Assembly: GCF_001411805.1 (NCBI RefSeq)
Contig: NZ_CP007212.1
Coordinates: 2,914,001 to 2,978,000, forward strand
Length of the DNA: 64,000 nucleotides
Direction of reading: 5' to 3'
Source of the DNA: Burkholderia plantarii
Lineage (GTDB): Bacteria; Pseudomonadota; Gammaproteobacteria; Burkholderiales; Burkholderiaceae
Position 1 is the stretch's first letter. Every line of letters starts with the position of its first letter. The notes under the pieces were generated by a model. That model searched no databases. It was not told the DNA's origin and saw only the letters and a list, made by a program, of their open reading frames with translations. This document shows, in pieces, positions 54,020 through 63,784 of this stretch. A program made the translations under genes and the position numbers.

Positions 54020-54395
54020 TTCCCCCCGGATCCCGTGAACCTGAACGGCCGCCGTCATGAAAAAATCCTCGATTCCGCCATCGATGCGATTGGCAACGCG
54101 CCCCTGATGCGCCTCGATCGCCTGATCTGCGCCCATCGCGCGAGCGCTACCCTGCTCGCGAAGCCCGACTACCTCAATCCCGGTTCTTCGAAAAATGACC
54201 GCGCCGCGCGCGGCATCATCGAAGCGGCGGAGCGCGATGGCTCGCAGTGCCCGGACCGGCCGTGGTCGAGCTGGCCTTCGGCAACATGCGCCCCGGGCTC
54301 GCGCTCGACTGCGCGGTGACGGGTTATCCGGTCGCTGGTGGCCGTGATGTCGACGGATGATTCCAAGGAGGGGACGGCCATGCAGCCGGTGGCAA
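54020..54395 (+). pseudogene. Remnant of a cysteine-synthase-like PLP enzyme
   Basis: The similarity is spread over three frames. First frame: HEKILDSAIDAIGNAPLMRL and LNPGSSKNDRAARGIIEAAE, the N-terminus with the PLP-Lys region. Second frame from about 54,245: PAVVELAFGNMRPGLALDCA, matching the usual VVELTSGNTGTGLA. Third frame from about 54,340: AVMSTDDSKEGTAMQPV, matching the next segment. Similarity then stops. At least two frameshifts and loss of the C-terminal two thirds make it non-functional. Other O-acetylserine sulfhydrylase family members (SbnA-like, CBS-like) are equally possible ancestors. Confidence 0.7.
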
Positions 54396-54569
54396 GCGGG
54401 CTACGATCCCTTTCGCGCGAGTCTCGCGGCCCATCCCGGGGAAGGCGCAAGCCTGGACGAATCCGTGCGCTGCCGGCGCGACCCGGCTTCGGCGGCATCG
54501 ATCCGCCTCAGGCATCGCAAGCGCCGATAACGTGCCTGGTTGTCGAAAACGAAGGCAATCGGGAGAACC

Positions 54570-55034
54570 ATGAAAAGGCCATCGTCGCGCTTTGCGCAGC
54601 ACTCTCCGCCTGCACCACGTCCTGTCAGAATCACGACCTGGCCGGCGCGGGCGCGATCCCAACTCATCTCTCCGCCAGTTCGAGCGTGTACGTCGCACTG
54701 CCTGCCGACGGCGCCTACGAGTCGAAGGTGTATTCGAGATCCGGCCGGACGACGACGCAGGCGATTGCCGCCGCGTTCGCGCGCCACGGTTCGCGCCGTG
54801 ACGATTGCCGACGCATCCGCGATCTCGCATCGGGAAGCGCGCGCCACCGAGTGGTCCGGCCGCCCGAGCCGCATGTCGATCTCGCTGGCGATGATCGACG
54901 TGCCGAGCGGCATCGTCGTAAGTAACGTCGAGTTGACCGGCCGCAGCCGGATCGTCTCCTTCACGAGCGCGTCGCCCGACAGCCTGCTGCGCGAGCCGAT
55001 CGGCAAGTACATCGACAGCCTGGACGCCCGATAG
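54570..55034 (+). pseudogene. Broken DUF4823-type lipoprotein gene
   Basis: An ATG with GGGAG 5 nt upstream starts MKRPSSRF, but the recognisable sequence is in the next frame: KAIVALCAALSACTTSCQNH (lipobox-like LSAC), then SSSVYVALPADGAYESKVYS and TTTQAIAAAFARHGS. The C-terminal part is back in the first frame: EARATEWSGRPSRMSISLAM, then [10 protein letters not shown] frameshift near the A-run in ATGAAAAGG and an internal deletion of the middle would explain this. The intact family is an outer-membrane lipoprotein of unknown function. Confidence 0.65.
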
Positions 55035-55273
55035 GCACACCGTGCCCGGTCGCCCCACCCCGGAGGGCCGACGAAGGGCGTCACCGGGGCCCGCCAAACA
55101 TCCCGGGCCACGAATCCGCGCAGTGTCCTGCGCCACCCGCCGGAACGGGTGATGCGCGAAAATGCGCGTCCGCCCCGCGACAAGCGTCCCCTCGCCCACA
55201 CGGCCAGTCGCCGCACCGCCCCGCCGCCGCACTGGTAAACTCGCCACGCAAAGCACTCTCTTTCCGGAAGCTC

Positions 55274-57964
55274 ATGACCGCCTCATCCGCCGCACCAGCC
55301 GATATCTCGACAGCGAACCACACGCCAATGATGCAGCAGTACCTGCGCATCAAAAGCGAGCACCCGGACACGCTCGTCTTTTACCGGATGGGCGACTTCT
55401 ACGAGCTGTTCTACGACGACGCAGAAAAGGCCGCGCGACTGCTCGACCTGACGCTGACGCAGCGCGGCGCCTCGGGCGGCAATCCGATCCGGATGGCGGG
55501 CGTGCCGCATCACGCGGTCGAGCAATATCTGGCGAAGCTCGTGAAGTTCGGCGAATCGGTGGCGATCTGCGAACAGATCGGCGATCCGGCCACCTCGAAA
55601 GGCCCGGTCGAGCGCAAGGTGGTGCGCGTCGTCACGCCCGGCACGCTGACCGACGCGGCGCTGCTGTCCGACAAGGCCGACGTGTTCCTGCTCGCGCTGA
55701 GCCTCGGCCACAACAAGCGCGGCGTGGTCAGCAACATCGGCCTGGCCTGGCTGAACCTCGCGAGCGGCGCGCTGCGGCTCGCCGAGATCGCGCCGGACGA
55801 ACTCGGTGCGGCGCTCGAACGGATCCGCCCGGCCGAAATCCTCGCGGCCGACGGCGCGATCGAGACGGTGCCGCCCGGCGCCGGCGCGGTCACGCGCGTG
55901 CCGGTCTGGCATTTCGACGTCGCCTCGGGCACCCAGCGGCTCTGCAGCCAGCTTGACGTGGCCAGCCTCGAAGGCTTCGGCGCGCACTCGCTGACGAGCG
56001 CCTGCGGCTCGGCCGGCGCGCTGCTGCTCTACGCGGCGTCCACCCAGGGCCAGCAACTGCGCCACGTGCGCAGCCTCAAGGTCGAGACGGAATCGGAATA
56101 CATCGGCCTCGATCCAGCCACGCGCCGCAATCTCGAACTGACCGAAACGCTGCGCGGCACCGAGTCGCCCACGCTCTACTCGCTGCTCGACACCTGCTGC
56201 TCGATGATGGGCAGCCGCCTGCTGCGCCACTGGCTGCACCATCCGCCGCGCGCCTCGGTGGCAGCGCAGGGCCGCCAGCAGGCGATCGGCGCGCTGCTCG
56301 AAGCAGCCGGCGAAGCGAGCCTCGACAACCTGCGCCGCGCGCTGCGCCAGATTGCCGACGTCGAACGCATCACGGGCCGCCTCGCGCTGCTGTCGGCGCG
56401 CCCACGCGACCTGTCGAGCCTGCGCGACACGTTCGCCGCGCTGCCGGCGCTTCGCGAGCTGGTCGCCCCGATCACGCAGCACGCCGCCACGCTCGCGCGC
56501 CTCGAAGCGGCGCTGGAGCCGCCCGCCGGCTGTGCGGACCTGCTCGCGCGCGCGATCGCGCCGGAGCCGGCCGCGATGGTGCGCGACGGCGGCGTGATCG
56601 CGCGCGGCTACGACGCCGAACTCGACGAGTTGCGCGACATCTCCGAGAACTGCGGCCAGTTCCTGATCGATCTCGAAGCGCGCGAGCGCGCGCGCACCGG
56701 CATACCGAACCTGCGCGTCGAGTTCAACCGCGTCCACGGCTTCTACATCGAGGTCACGCGCGGCCAGACCGACAAGGTGCCCGACGACTATCGCCGCCGC
56801 CAGACGCTGAAGAACGCCGAGCGCTACATCACGCCCGAGCTGAAGACCTTCGAGGACAAGGCGCTGTCGGCGCAGGAACGCGCGCTGTCGCGCGAAAAGG
56901 CGCTCTACGACGCGCTGCTGCAATCGCTGCTGCCGTTCATCGAGGACTGCCAGCGGGTGGCCGGCGCGCTGGCCGAGCTCGACGTGCTGGGCGCGTTCGC
57001 CGAACGCGCGCGCGAGCTCGACTGGGTCGCGCCGCGCTTCTCCGACGAGATCGGCATCGACATCGAGCAGGGCCGCCATCCGGTGGTCGAGGCCCAGGTC
57101 GAGCAGTTCATCGCGAACGACTGCCGGCTCGGCAACGATCGCAAGCTGCTGCTGATCACCGGCCCGAACATGGGCGGCAAGTCGACCTTCATGCGGCAGA
57201 CGGCGCTGATCGCGATGATGGCTTACGTCGGCAGCTACGTGCCGGCCAAGTCGGCCACGTTCGGCCCGATCGACCGGATCTTCACGCGCATCGGCGCGGC
57301 CGACGATCTGGCGGGCGGCCGCTCGACGTTCATGGTGGAAATGACCGAGGCCGCGGCGATCCTCAACGACGCCACGCCGCATAGCCTCGTGCTGATGGAC
57401 GAGATCGGCCGCGGCACCTCGACCTTCGACGGCCTCGCGCTGGCCTGGGCGATCGCGCGCCACCTGCTTTCGCACAACGGCTGCTACACGCTGTTCGCGA
57501 CGCACTACTTCGAACTCACGCAGCTGCCGGCCGAATTTCCGCATGCGGCCAACGTCCACCTGTCGGCGGTCGAGCACGGCCACGGCATCGTGTTCCTGCA
57601 CGCGGTCAACGAAGGGCCAGCGAACCAGAGCTACGGCCTGCAGGTGGCGCAGCTCGCGGGCGTGCCGCCCGCCGTGATCCGCGCGGCGCGCAAGCACCTC
57701 GCCCATCTCGAACAGCAGTCGGCGGGCCAGCCCACGCCGCAGCTCGACCTGTTCGCGGCGCCGCCGCCCGTCTACGACGACGAACCCGACTACGGCCGCC
57801 CCGCCGCCGAGATCCACGAGGCGCCGCCGGCCGAACCGCATCCGGCGCTGACGCGCCTGCGCGGCATCGATCCCGACGATCTGAAGCCGCGCGAGGCGCT
57901 CGACCTGCTCTATGAACTGCACGCGCTCGCCGGCAGGCGCGCCGACGATGAGACGGCGCACTGA
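55274..57964 (+). CDS. mutS: DNA mismatch repair protein MutS
   Basis: 896 residues, slightly longer than E. coli MutS (853). The mismatch-binding domain has [20 protein letters not shown] with the Phe-x-Glu wedge; the ATPase domain has Walker A GPNMGGKS (residues 630-637) followed by [40 protein letters not shown] and [11 protein letters not shown]. The C-terminal extension (about residues 800-896) contains a Pro/Glu-rich linker and the beta-clamp/tetramerisation region ([14 protein letters not shown]). It binds mispairs and recruits MutL. The stop overlaps the next gene by 17 nt. Confidence 0.98.
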   Translation: MTASSAAPADISTANHTPMMQQYLRIKSEHPDTLVFYRMGDFYELFYDDAEKAARLLDLTLTQRGASGGNPIRMAGVPHHAVEQYLAKLVKFGESVAICEQIGDPATSKGPVERKVVRVVTPGTLTDAALLSDKADVFLLALSLGHNKRGVVSNIGLAWLNLASGALRLAEIAPDELGAALERIRPAEILAADGAIETVPPGAGAVTRVPVWHFDVASGTQRLCSQLDVASLEGFGAHSLTSACGSAGALLLYAASTQGQQLRHVRSLKVETESEYIGLDPATRRNLELTETLRGTESPTLYSLLDTCCSMMGSRLLRHWLHHPPRASVAAQGRQQAIGALLEAAGEASLDNLRRALRQIADVERITGRLALLSARPRDLSSLRDTFAALPALRELVAPITQHAATLARLEAALEPPAGCADLLARAIAPEPAAMVRDGGVIARGYDAELDELRDISENCGQFLIDLEARERARTGIPNLRVEFNRVHGFYIEVTRGQTDKVPDDYRRRQTLKNAERYITPELKTFEDKALSAQERALSREKALYDALLQSLLPFIEDCQRVAGALAELDVLGAFAERARELDWVAPRFSDEIGIDIEQGRHPVVEAQVEQFIANDCRLGNDRKLLLITGPNMGGKSTFMRQTALIAMMAYVGSYVPAKSATFGPIDRIFTRIGAADDLAGGRSTFMVEMTEAAAILNDATPHSLVLMDEIGRGTSTFDGLALAWAIARHLLSHNGCYTLFATHYFELTQLPAEFPHAANVHLSAVEHGHGIVFLHAVNEGPANQSYGLQVAQLAGVPPAVIRAARKHLAHLEQQSAGQPTPQLDLFAAPPPVYDDEPDYGRPAAEIHEAPPAEPHPALTRLRGIDPDDLKPREALDLLYELHALAGRRADDETAH

Positions 57965-59285
57965 CGCGCCTCCACGCCGCCCGCGCGCCACGCCCGCCGT
58001 GGCCGCGGTGCTGCTTGCGGCGGCGCTGGCCACGGCCGCGGTCACCGCAAGAGCGGCGCCGGCCGCGGTCGCGCGCGATCGCGTCGAGCCCGGCTATGCG
58101 TTCGCGGTGCTGTCCGGCGTGCTGGTCGGCCCGGCCGACGAACCGGGCGCGCAGCGCGTGCTCGACGCGATCTCGCGCGACCGCGGCGTGGCCTTCGTCG
58201 TCTACGACGGCAACCTGAAAGGCCCGCGCGAAGTCTGCCGCGATGCGGTCTACGACGCGCGCTTCGCGATCCTGAAGGCATCGCGCGTGCCGGTGTTCTA
58301 CGTTCCCGGGCAGGCCGACTGGGCCGCCTGCGCGGCGCGCGAGAACGGCGGCTACGACGCGGTGGAGCGGCTCGACTACCTGCGCCAGACATTCCTGCCG
58401 GATTCCGAATCGTTCGGCGTGACGCCGCAGCCGCTGACGCGCGAGAGCGAAGTCGCGCGCTTTCGCCCGTTCCGCGAGAACATCCGCTGGACGCAGGGCG
58501 ACACGGTGTTCGTCGCGATGAACGCGCCCTCGCCGAACAATCGTTACCTGACGGCGGGCGGGCGCAACGGGGAATTCGAGGATCGCGCGATCGCCAACGC
58601 GTTCTGGATCGATCATTCGGCCGAGTTCGCCAGGCGCCGCAATGCGCGCGCGCTGGTGATCCTGATCGAGGGCGATCCGCAGTTCGAACACTACGAGCGC
58701 GAGCGGTTCGCGTGGCTGCGATTCGGGCACACGCGCCGTGACGGCTTTCTGGAGTTCAAGCGCGCGCTGGTGAAGGCGGCCGCGGCGTTCCACGGCACGA
58801 TCCTGGTAATCCACGCGAACGACGAGCCGCTGCGCGGCGGCTTTCGCATCGACCAGCCCTTGCACGACGAAAAAGGAGACCGCATCAATAACCTGACGCG
58901 CATCGCGATCGCGCCGCGCGAGCGGCTCGTGCAATGGATCAGGATCACGGTGAATCCGGCGCGGCGGCCGATGTTCGGAGTGAGCGTGCAGGAGGTACCG
59001 AGCAACCTGCCGGTGCCGCCCGCGTTGCCGCTGACGCCGCACGACGACACGCCGTTGCCGCCGATGCCGGAAATCCCCGCGCTGCCCGAGATTCCGGACT
59101 CGGCCGCGAGCGGCACGTTGCCGCCGCAAACGGCCTCGAGCGGCGCCTCATCCGGTGCGTCGTCCGGCGTATCGACCGGATCGGGCAACCTCCCCGTCTC
59201 CGTGCCGGGCAGCCTGCCGGCATCGATGCCGGCCCTGCCGGAACGCGACGACTGGCGAACTTCCCGCCCGGCCGCCCCGCGTTGA
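57948..59285 (+). CDS. Exported conserved protein, phosphoesterase-like
   Basis: 445 residues. The ATG at 57948 lies inside the mutS 3' end and gives a basic N-terminus plus a hydrophobic signal ([20 protein letters not shown]). The body resembles calcineurin-type metallophosphoesterases in layout ([62 protein letters not shown]), but the canonical metal ligands GDxxD and GNH are altered (YDGN, PGQAD, IHANDE). The last 90 residues are Pro/Ser/Gly-rich. Function not known; translational coupling to mutS is probable. Confidence 0.8.
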   Translation: MRRRTDAPPRRPRATPAVAAVLLAAALATAAVTARAAPAAVARDRVEPGYAFAVLSGVLVGPADEPGAQRVLDAISRDRGVAFVVYDGNLKGPREVCRDAVYDARFAILKASRVPVFYVPGQADWAACAARENGGYDAVERLDYLRQTFLPDSESFGVTPQPLTRESEVARFRPFRENIRWTQGDTVFVAMNAPSPNNRYLTAGGRNGEFEDRAIANAFWIDHSAEFARRRNARALVILIEGDPQFEHYERERFAWLRFGHTRRDGFLEFKRALVKAAAAFHGTILVIHANDEPLRGGFRIDQPLHDEKGDRINNLTRIAIAPRERLVQWIRITVNPARRPMFGVSVQEVPSNLPVPPALPLTPHDDTPLPPMPEIPALPEIPDSAASGTLPPQTASSGASSGASSGVSTGSGNLPVSVPGSLPASMPALPERDDWRTSRPAAPR

Positions 59286-59334
59286 ATCGTTATTGGCGCG
59301 CGCCGGTCAATCCGTGACCAGCGCGGCCCGCGAC

Positions 59335-59886
59335 TCAGTGAAGCGTGCGGCCTTGCGCCGACGCGTCGTCCTCGTCGTCATCCTCTTCATCTTCATCGAC
59401 GATCTCAAGACCTTCCGCGCCATGCGCGTGCTCGTGTTCGATCTCGTCCTCGGTGGCCGCACGCACGTCCTTGACCGACAGCGCGAAACGCAGCGCCATG
59501 CCGGCGAGCGGGTGGTTGCCGTCGAGCACGACCTTGTCCTCGGCGATGTCGGTGACGGTGTAGATCAGCGAATCGACTTCCTCGTCGCCGTCCTCAGGTG
59601 TGCCTTCAAACTGCATGCCGACTTCGAGCGGCTCGGGGAAACGGTCGCGCGACTCGATCTTCACGAGCTCCGGATCGTAATCGCCGAACGCATCCTGCGG
59701 CTCCAGCTGAACCTGCGTCTCGAAGCCCGCTTCCTGCCCGTCGAGTTGTTCCTCGATCTTGGGGAACGTGCCATCATAGCCGCCGTGCAGATAGACCATC
59801 GGCTCGTCGCTCTCTTCGATCAGGTTGCCTTGAGTGTCAGACAGCTTGTATGCAACCGACACGACGGTGTTTTTTGCGATTTTCAT
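59335..59886 (-). CDS. slyD: FKBP-type peptidyl-prolyl isomerase SlyD
   Basis: 183 residues. FKBP domain with IF insert: MKIAKNTVVSVAYKLSDTQG, YLHGGYDGTFPKIEEQLDGQ, FGDYDPELVKIESRD, VDGN-like VVLDGNHPLAGMALRF. The C-terminal tail is acidic (VDEDEEDDDEDDASA) with only a few His (EHEHAHG), unlike the His/Cys-rich metal tail of E. coli SlyD, so nickel storage is probably reduced. Acts as a cytosolic chaperone and prolyl isomerase. Divergent from the cupin gene by 32 bp. Confidence 0.95.
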   Translation of the reverse strand: MKIAKNTVVSVAYKLSDTQGNLIEESDEPMVYLHGGYDGTFPKIEEQLDGQEAGFETQVQLEPQDAFGDYDPELVKIESRDRFPEPLEVGMQFEGTPEDGDEEVDSLIYTVTDIAEDKVVLDGNHPLAGMALRFALSVKDVRAATEDEIEHEHAHGAEGLEIVDEDEEDDDEDDASAQGRTLH

Positions 59887-59918
59887 CCAAATCTCCCAAT
59901 TACCAGCCGCATTATACG

Positions 59919-61142
59919 ATGTCCCAACGGTCCGAAACCGAACCGACAGGCGCTGCCCGAGCCGCCTCCGGCGCGCCCCAGCCCGATACCGCCACGCCGC
60001 TGCTCGGCAACCTCACGCCGTCGCAATTCATGCGCCGCTACTGGCAGAAAAAACCGCTGCTGATCCGCCAGGCGATCCCGGGCGTCGTCCCGCCGCTCTC
60101 GCGCGACGCGCTGTTCGAGCTGGCCGCCGATTACGACGCCGAATCGCGACTCATCACCCATTTTCGTAACAGATGGCAACTGGCGCAGGGACCGTTCGAG
60201 CCCGATGCGCTGCCGTCCGTGAAGAAGCGCGAATGGACGCTGCTGGTGCAAGGCGCGGACCTGCACGACGATGCCGCGCGCGCGCTGCTCGAACGGTTTC
60301 GCTTCATCCCCGACGCGCGCCTCGACGACCTGATGATCTCCTACGCGACCGACGGCGGCGGCGTGGGCCCGCACTTCGATTCCTACGACGTGTTCCTGCT
60401 GCAGGTGCATGGCCGGCGACGCTGGCGCATCGGCGCGCAGGAGGACCTGACGCTGCGCGAGGATCTGCCGCTGAAGGTGCTCGAACGTTTCGAGCCGACC
60501 GACGAGTGGGTGCTCGAGCCCGGCGACATGCTGTACCTGCCGCCGCACATCGCCCATGACGGCATCGCGGAGGGCGAATGCATGACCTGCTCGATCGGCT
60601 TTCGCGCCCCGTCCGCGGGGGAATTGACGGGGCAGTTCCTCTATTACCTCGCGGAACGTGGTGCGCTGCGGCAAAGCGCGCGCGCCGGCGAACTCTATCG
60701 TGATCCCGCGCAGCCGCCCGTCACCGATCCGGCGCGACTGCCGGCCGCGCTGGTCGAGCGCGTCGAGACGATTCTGAAGGGGATCCGCTGGACCACGCGC
60801 GACGTCGAGAATTTCCTCGGCAGCTACCTCAGCGAACCGAAGTCGAACGTGGTGTTCGACGCCCCGGACAAACCGCTTGGCGAGGCCGCGTTCATCGCCG
60901 AGGCCCGCCGCCGTGGCGTGCGCCTCGACAGAAAAGCGGCATTGCTGTATAACGCGCGATCGTACTTCATCAATGGCGAAGAAAATCCGCTCGCCGGCAA
61001 CGCGAAATGGCTGCCGGAATTGGCCGATCAACGTCATCTGGGGGCGAAACGCTTTGTAACACACTCCCGCCACCCCCTCATGACAGCCTTGCTGCACGAG
61101 TGGTATTGTGCGGGCTGGATCAGGCTGGGCGACCTGTCGTAA
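59919..61142 (+). CDS. JmjC/cupin-4 ribosomal oxygenase (RoxA/YcfD-like)
   Basis: 407 residues. 2-oxoglutarate/Fe(II) oxygenase; YcfD hydroxylates an arginine of ribosomal protein L16. The cupin-4 motifs are MRRYWQKKPLLIRQAIPG, ISYATDGGGVGPHFDSYDVF with the iron ligands His and Asp, and DMLYLPPHIAHDGIAEGECM with the second His. A C-terminal dimerisation/winged-helix part follows (GIRWTTRDVENFLGSYLSEP). About 35 extra residues precede the domain. The 32-bp gap to slyD implies overlapping divergent promoters. Confidence 0.93.
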   Translation: MSQRSETEPTGAARAASGAPQPDTATPLLGNLTPSQFMRRYWQKKPLLIRQAIPGVVPPLSRDALFELAADYDAESRLITHFRNRWQLAQGPFEPDALPSVKKREWTLLVQGADLHDDAARALLERFRFIPDARLDDLMISYATDGGGVGPHFDSYDVFLLQVHGRRRWRIGAQEDLTLREDLPLKVLERFEPTDEWVLEPGDMLYLPPHIAHDGIAEGECMTCSIGFRAPSAGELTGQFLYYLAERGALRQSARAGELYRDPAQPPVTDPARLPAALVERVETILKGIRWTTRDVENFLGSYLSEPKSNVVFDAPDKPLGEAAFIAEARRRGVRLDRKAALLYNARSYFINGEENPLAGNAKWLPELADQRHLGAKRFVTHSRHPLMTALLHEWYCAGWIRLGDLS

Positions 61143-61211
61143 GGTTGCCTTCGCAGGAGCCCATACCAGTCAAACTTGTATGGGAAAGACAACGTATTGA
61201 CCCCGCATTTG

Positions 61212-61240
61212 TCGACGGTCGATACGAAAGTGCATATAAT
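61212..61240 (+). promoter_or_regulatory. Sigma-70 promoter for the small lipoprotein
   Basis: TCGACG (61212-61217), 17-bp spacer, perfect TATAAT (61235-61240). The start codon is 131 bp downstream, leaving a long 5' leader of about 125 nt. Confidence 0.7.
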
Positions 61241-61371
61241 TTCCGCCCAAGCCGTAGGGAAGATTCACGCTCTGGCAGTGCATCTCCACCAGCGGCCCAG
61301 GTCGGTGTTGGAGCACATTACCGGTATCGTTTCGCGCTGTTGCTTACCTTTAACCATAAAAGGACGTGATC

Positions 61372-61638
61372 ATGAAGAAATCCCTCCTCGTAGCTTCCCT
61401 GTTGGCCGCCGTTGCACTCGCTGCGTGCAACAAGAGCTCGGACCAAGCCGCTTCGTCGGCTGCTAGCGACGCATCGGCAGCAGCTTCGGCTGCTTCGTCG
61501 GCGGCTACGGCTGCTTCGGACGCAGCGTCGAGCACGGCCGCTGCTGCGAGCGACGCCGCTTCGGCATCCGCTGCTGCTGCTCCGGCATCGGACGCTGGCG
61601 CATCGGCTGCAGCTCCGGCTTCGGGCGCGAGCCAGTAA
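61372..61638 (+). CDS. Small Ala/Ser-rich lipoprotein
   Basis: 88 residues. Lipoprotein signal MKKSLLVASLLAAVALAACN with lipobox LAAC (Cys19). The mature part, about 70 residues, is almost only Ala and Ser with regularly spaced Asp (SDQAASSAASDASAAASAAS), suggesting an extended or helical rod anchored in the outer membrane. Resembles abundant small lipoproteins of Burkholderia; no function known. AGGA precedes the ATG. A consensus promoter and a strong terminator frame it as a single-gene transcript. Confidence 0.88.
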   Translation: MKKSLLVASLLAAVALAACNKSSDQAASSAASDASAAASAASSAATAASDAASSTAAAASDAASASAAAAPASDAGASAAAPASGASQ

Positions 61639-61665
61639 GCGCTCATCAGCTCACGCTGATACGAA

Positions 61666-61693
61666 AAACCGGCCTCCTGGGCCGGTTTTTTTT
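61666..61693 (+). terminator. Terminator of the small lipoprotein gene
   Basis: AAACCGGCC (61666-61674), loop TCCTG, GGCCGGTTT (61680-61688), running into eight consecutive T residues (61686-61693). Confidence 0.92.
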
Positions 61694-61702
61694 CATTCAG
61701 AC

Positions 61703-61726
61703 GTTTTGAAGTTTTGAAGTTTTGAA
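61703..61726 (+). repeat. Three tandem copies of GTTTTGAA
   Basis: Identical 8-bp units at 61703-61710, 61711-61718 and 61719-61726, between the lipoprotein terminator and the convergent MBL gene. Likely slippage product. Confidence 0.85.
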
Positions 61727-61758
61727 GCGGGAACGCGGCACGGCCGCAGGCGGGCCGA

Positions 61759-62532
61759 TCAGAGGCTCAGCCAGCCGAAGCCGTCGTCCTGCGAGGCCAC
61801 CGTGACGTCGCCTGGCGCGCCGCCCAGCGCCGCCGCCAGGGCCGCCTGCGCGAGCTCGGGCAGATTGTTCTGCTGGCTCAGGTGCGCGGCCACCAGGTGC
61901 CGCAGGCGAGCCCGGTCGAGCGAGGCGAGGATCGCGGCCGCGGCGTCATTGCTAAGGTGTCCGTGCGAACCGCCGATGCGCGCCTTCAGCGAGGCCGGAT
62001 AACGGCTGCCGGCCAGCATCGCGACGTCGTGATTGGCCTCCAGCACGAGCGCGTCGCAGCCGCTCAGCACGGTGCACAGATGCGGCGTGGACATGCCCGC
62101 GTCGGTCAGCACGCCGAGCCGCGCCGCGCCATCCGAGAACACGAACTGGAGCGGCTCGCGCGCGTCGTGCGGCACCGTATACGGATGAATTTCCAGATCG
62201 CCGATCGGCGTCGTTTCGTCGCCCCACATCACGTGCAGGTCGACGTCGGCCGCATCAGCGCCCACCGCACGCGCGGTGCCCCAGCTCATGAACAACGGGA
62301 GTCCGAAACGTCGGGCCAGCGTCAGCGCGCTGCCGATGTGATCGCTGTGCTCATGCGTGATCAGGATCGCGTCGAGTTCGTCGGAGGCGAGCCCGACGCG
62401 CGTCAGGCGCCGGTCGATTTCCTTGGCGGAGAAACCGCAGTCGAGCAGCACGCGCGTGGTCGTGGTGCCCGACGTGGCCTCGACGACGAGCGCGTTGCCC
62501 TCGCTGCCGCTGCCGAGGCTCGTGAATCTCAC
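61759..62532 (-). CDS. MBL-fold metallohydrolase (WalJ/YycJ-like)
   Basis: 257 residues starting at GTG (62530-62532). Metal-binding motif ILITHEHSDHIGSALTLARR is intact; other family points are MRFTSLGSGSEGNALVVEA, DAGMSTPHL, ALVLEANHDVAML and HLVAAHLSQQNN. Homologues of the WalJ/YycJ group are putative 5'-exonucleases or ribonuclease-like hydrolases; the E. coli-type substrate is not defined here. It starts 4 bp beyond the bamC stop, in the dapA-bamC order common to beta-proteobacteria, so it is probably in the same transcript. Confidence 0.93.
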   Translation of the reverse strand: MRFTSLGSGSEGNALVVEATSGTTTTRVLLDCGFSAKEIDRRLTRVGLASDELDAILITHEHSDHIGSALTLARRFGLPLFMSWGTARAVGADAADVDLHVMWGDETTPIGDLEIHPYTVPHDAREPLQFVFSDGAARLGVLTDAGMSTPHLCTVLSGCDALVLEANHDVAMLAGSRYPASLKARIGGSHGHLSNDAAAAILASLDRARLRHLVAAHLSQQNNLPELAQAALAAALGGAPGDVTVASQDDGFGWLSL

Positions 62533-62536
62533 GCGC

Positions 62537-63682
62537 TCAGTTCAGTTGCGCGTGCAGCAGCTTGATGATGCGCTGCGCATCGGCCGAATTGTCGACCTGG
62601 CCGTTCTCGTCCACCACGGCGACCTGCGTTTGCGCGTCGCCGTTGGCGCGCACGCTGACGAAGAACTCCTTGCCCGGCTTGGCCGCGCTCGGGCCGCCGA
62701 AGAACAGCTTGCCGAACACGCCTTCGCGCTTCAGTTCCTCGGCCGAATTCGCGTAGCGGACCATGTAGACGCCCTTGGCGCGGTCGCGGTTGTCGACGGC
62801 GAAGTTGGTGCGGTCGAGCGCGAGGCCCACGCGCAGCCAGGCCCGCTCGAACGATTCGGCCAGATCGAGCGTGGTCGCGCCGGAGCTCGTATCGACCACC
62901 TTCGCCGGCGCCGTGGCCGGGCGCGCGTCGGTCAGCAGTTGCTTGGCCTGCGCGTCGGTCAGCCCGAACTTCTCCATCAGCTTGGCGAGGAACACGGCCT
63001 CGAGCACCGGATTGCGCGGCCGCTCGACCCAGCGCGAGGCATCACCGCCCTGCGGCCCGGTCAGCACTTCCTCCATCGCGCTGTGCGTGATCGAGATGTC
63101 GGTCGAGCCGTCCGATGCGCGCGTGACGAGCGTGCGGAAGCTGTCGCGCGTGCCCGACGAATACGCGAAATCGATCACGCGGCCGATCGTGCGGCGGAAC
63201 CAGTCGTCGGGGATGTTCGCGCGGTTCTCGGCCCAGTCGGTCGCCATGATGCCCGTCTGCGGCGCGTCGGTCTTCAGTGCGAAGCCGTTGTCGGCCCAGA
63301 AGTCCTTCAGCTGCGGCCAGAGCTGCTCCGGCGTGCGGCCGTCGACGACGAGCCAGCGGCGGTCGCCGTCACGCTCGACGTGCATGCCGAACGGATCCTG
63401 CGCACTCGGCTGCCCTTCCGTCGCGTTGCCGGCCGCGGTGACCGCGCGCTGCGGCAGCGAGCCGAGACCGGCGTTGGTCGGCGGCGCGATGTAGGACGGG
63501 TTGACCGGCACCGAGGTCAGATCCTTCGGCACCTCCAGCGGCGGCGCCGAGCCGGTCGCCTTGTAGTTGACCCGGTCCGGCGCGAGGTAGTCGTTCAGCG
63601 TATCGCAGCCGGCCAGCGCGCCGAGCGCGAGCACCATCACGGACGCCTGGAGGGCGCGAGAGGAAAAGGCGAAATGTTTCAT
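62537..63682 (-). CDS. bamC: Outer-membrane assembly lipoprotein BamC
   Basis: 381 residues. Lipoprotein signal ending in LGALAGCD (lipid-anchored Cys). The unstructured N-terminal segment (DTLNDYLAPDRVNYKATGSA) and two helix-grip domains (RRWLVVDGRTPEQLWPQLKD; LAESFERAWLRVGLALDRTN) match BamC/NlpB. It is part of the BAM complex that inserts barrels such as the porins in this window. It lies 102 bp after dapA, a conserved neighbour. Confidence 0.95.
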   Translation of the reverse strand: MKHFAFSSRALQASVMVLALGALAGCDTLNDYLAPDRVNYKATGSAPPLEVPKDLTSVPVNPSYIAPPTNAGLGSLPQRAVTAAGNATEGQPSAQDPFGMHVERDGDRRWLVVDGRTPEQLWPQLKDFWADNGFALKTDAPQTGIMATDWAENRANIPDDWFRRTIGRVIDFAYSSGTRDSFRTLVTRASDGSTDISITHSAMEEVLTGPQGGDASRWVERPRNPVLEAVFLAKLMEKFGLTDAQAKQLLTDARPATAPAKVVDTSSGATTLDLAESFERAWLRVGLALDRTNFAVDNRDRAKGVYMVRYANSAEELKREGVFGKLFFGGPSAAKPGKEFFVSVRANGDAQTQVAVVDENGQVDNSADAQRIIKLLHAQLN

Positions 63683-63784
63683 GAAATCCTTCGTCTTGCT
63701 AAAGGCATGTGACGCGCGATGCCGGCGGGCCGGACAGGAGTCGGAGTGGATCGAAAGTCCGGGCGGCGCGGCCGCCCGGATCGG

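Noticed and set aside
55283..58045. A leftward frame of about 920 codons opposite mutS
   Set aside because: Shadow of mutS; Arg/Gly/Val-rich with no motif or ribosome site.
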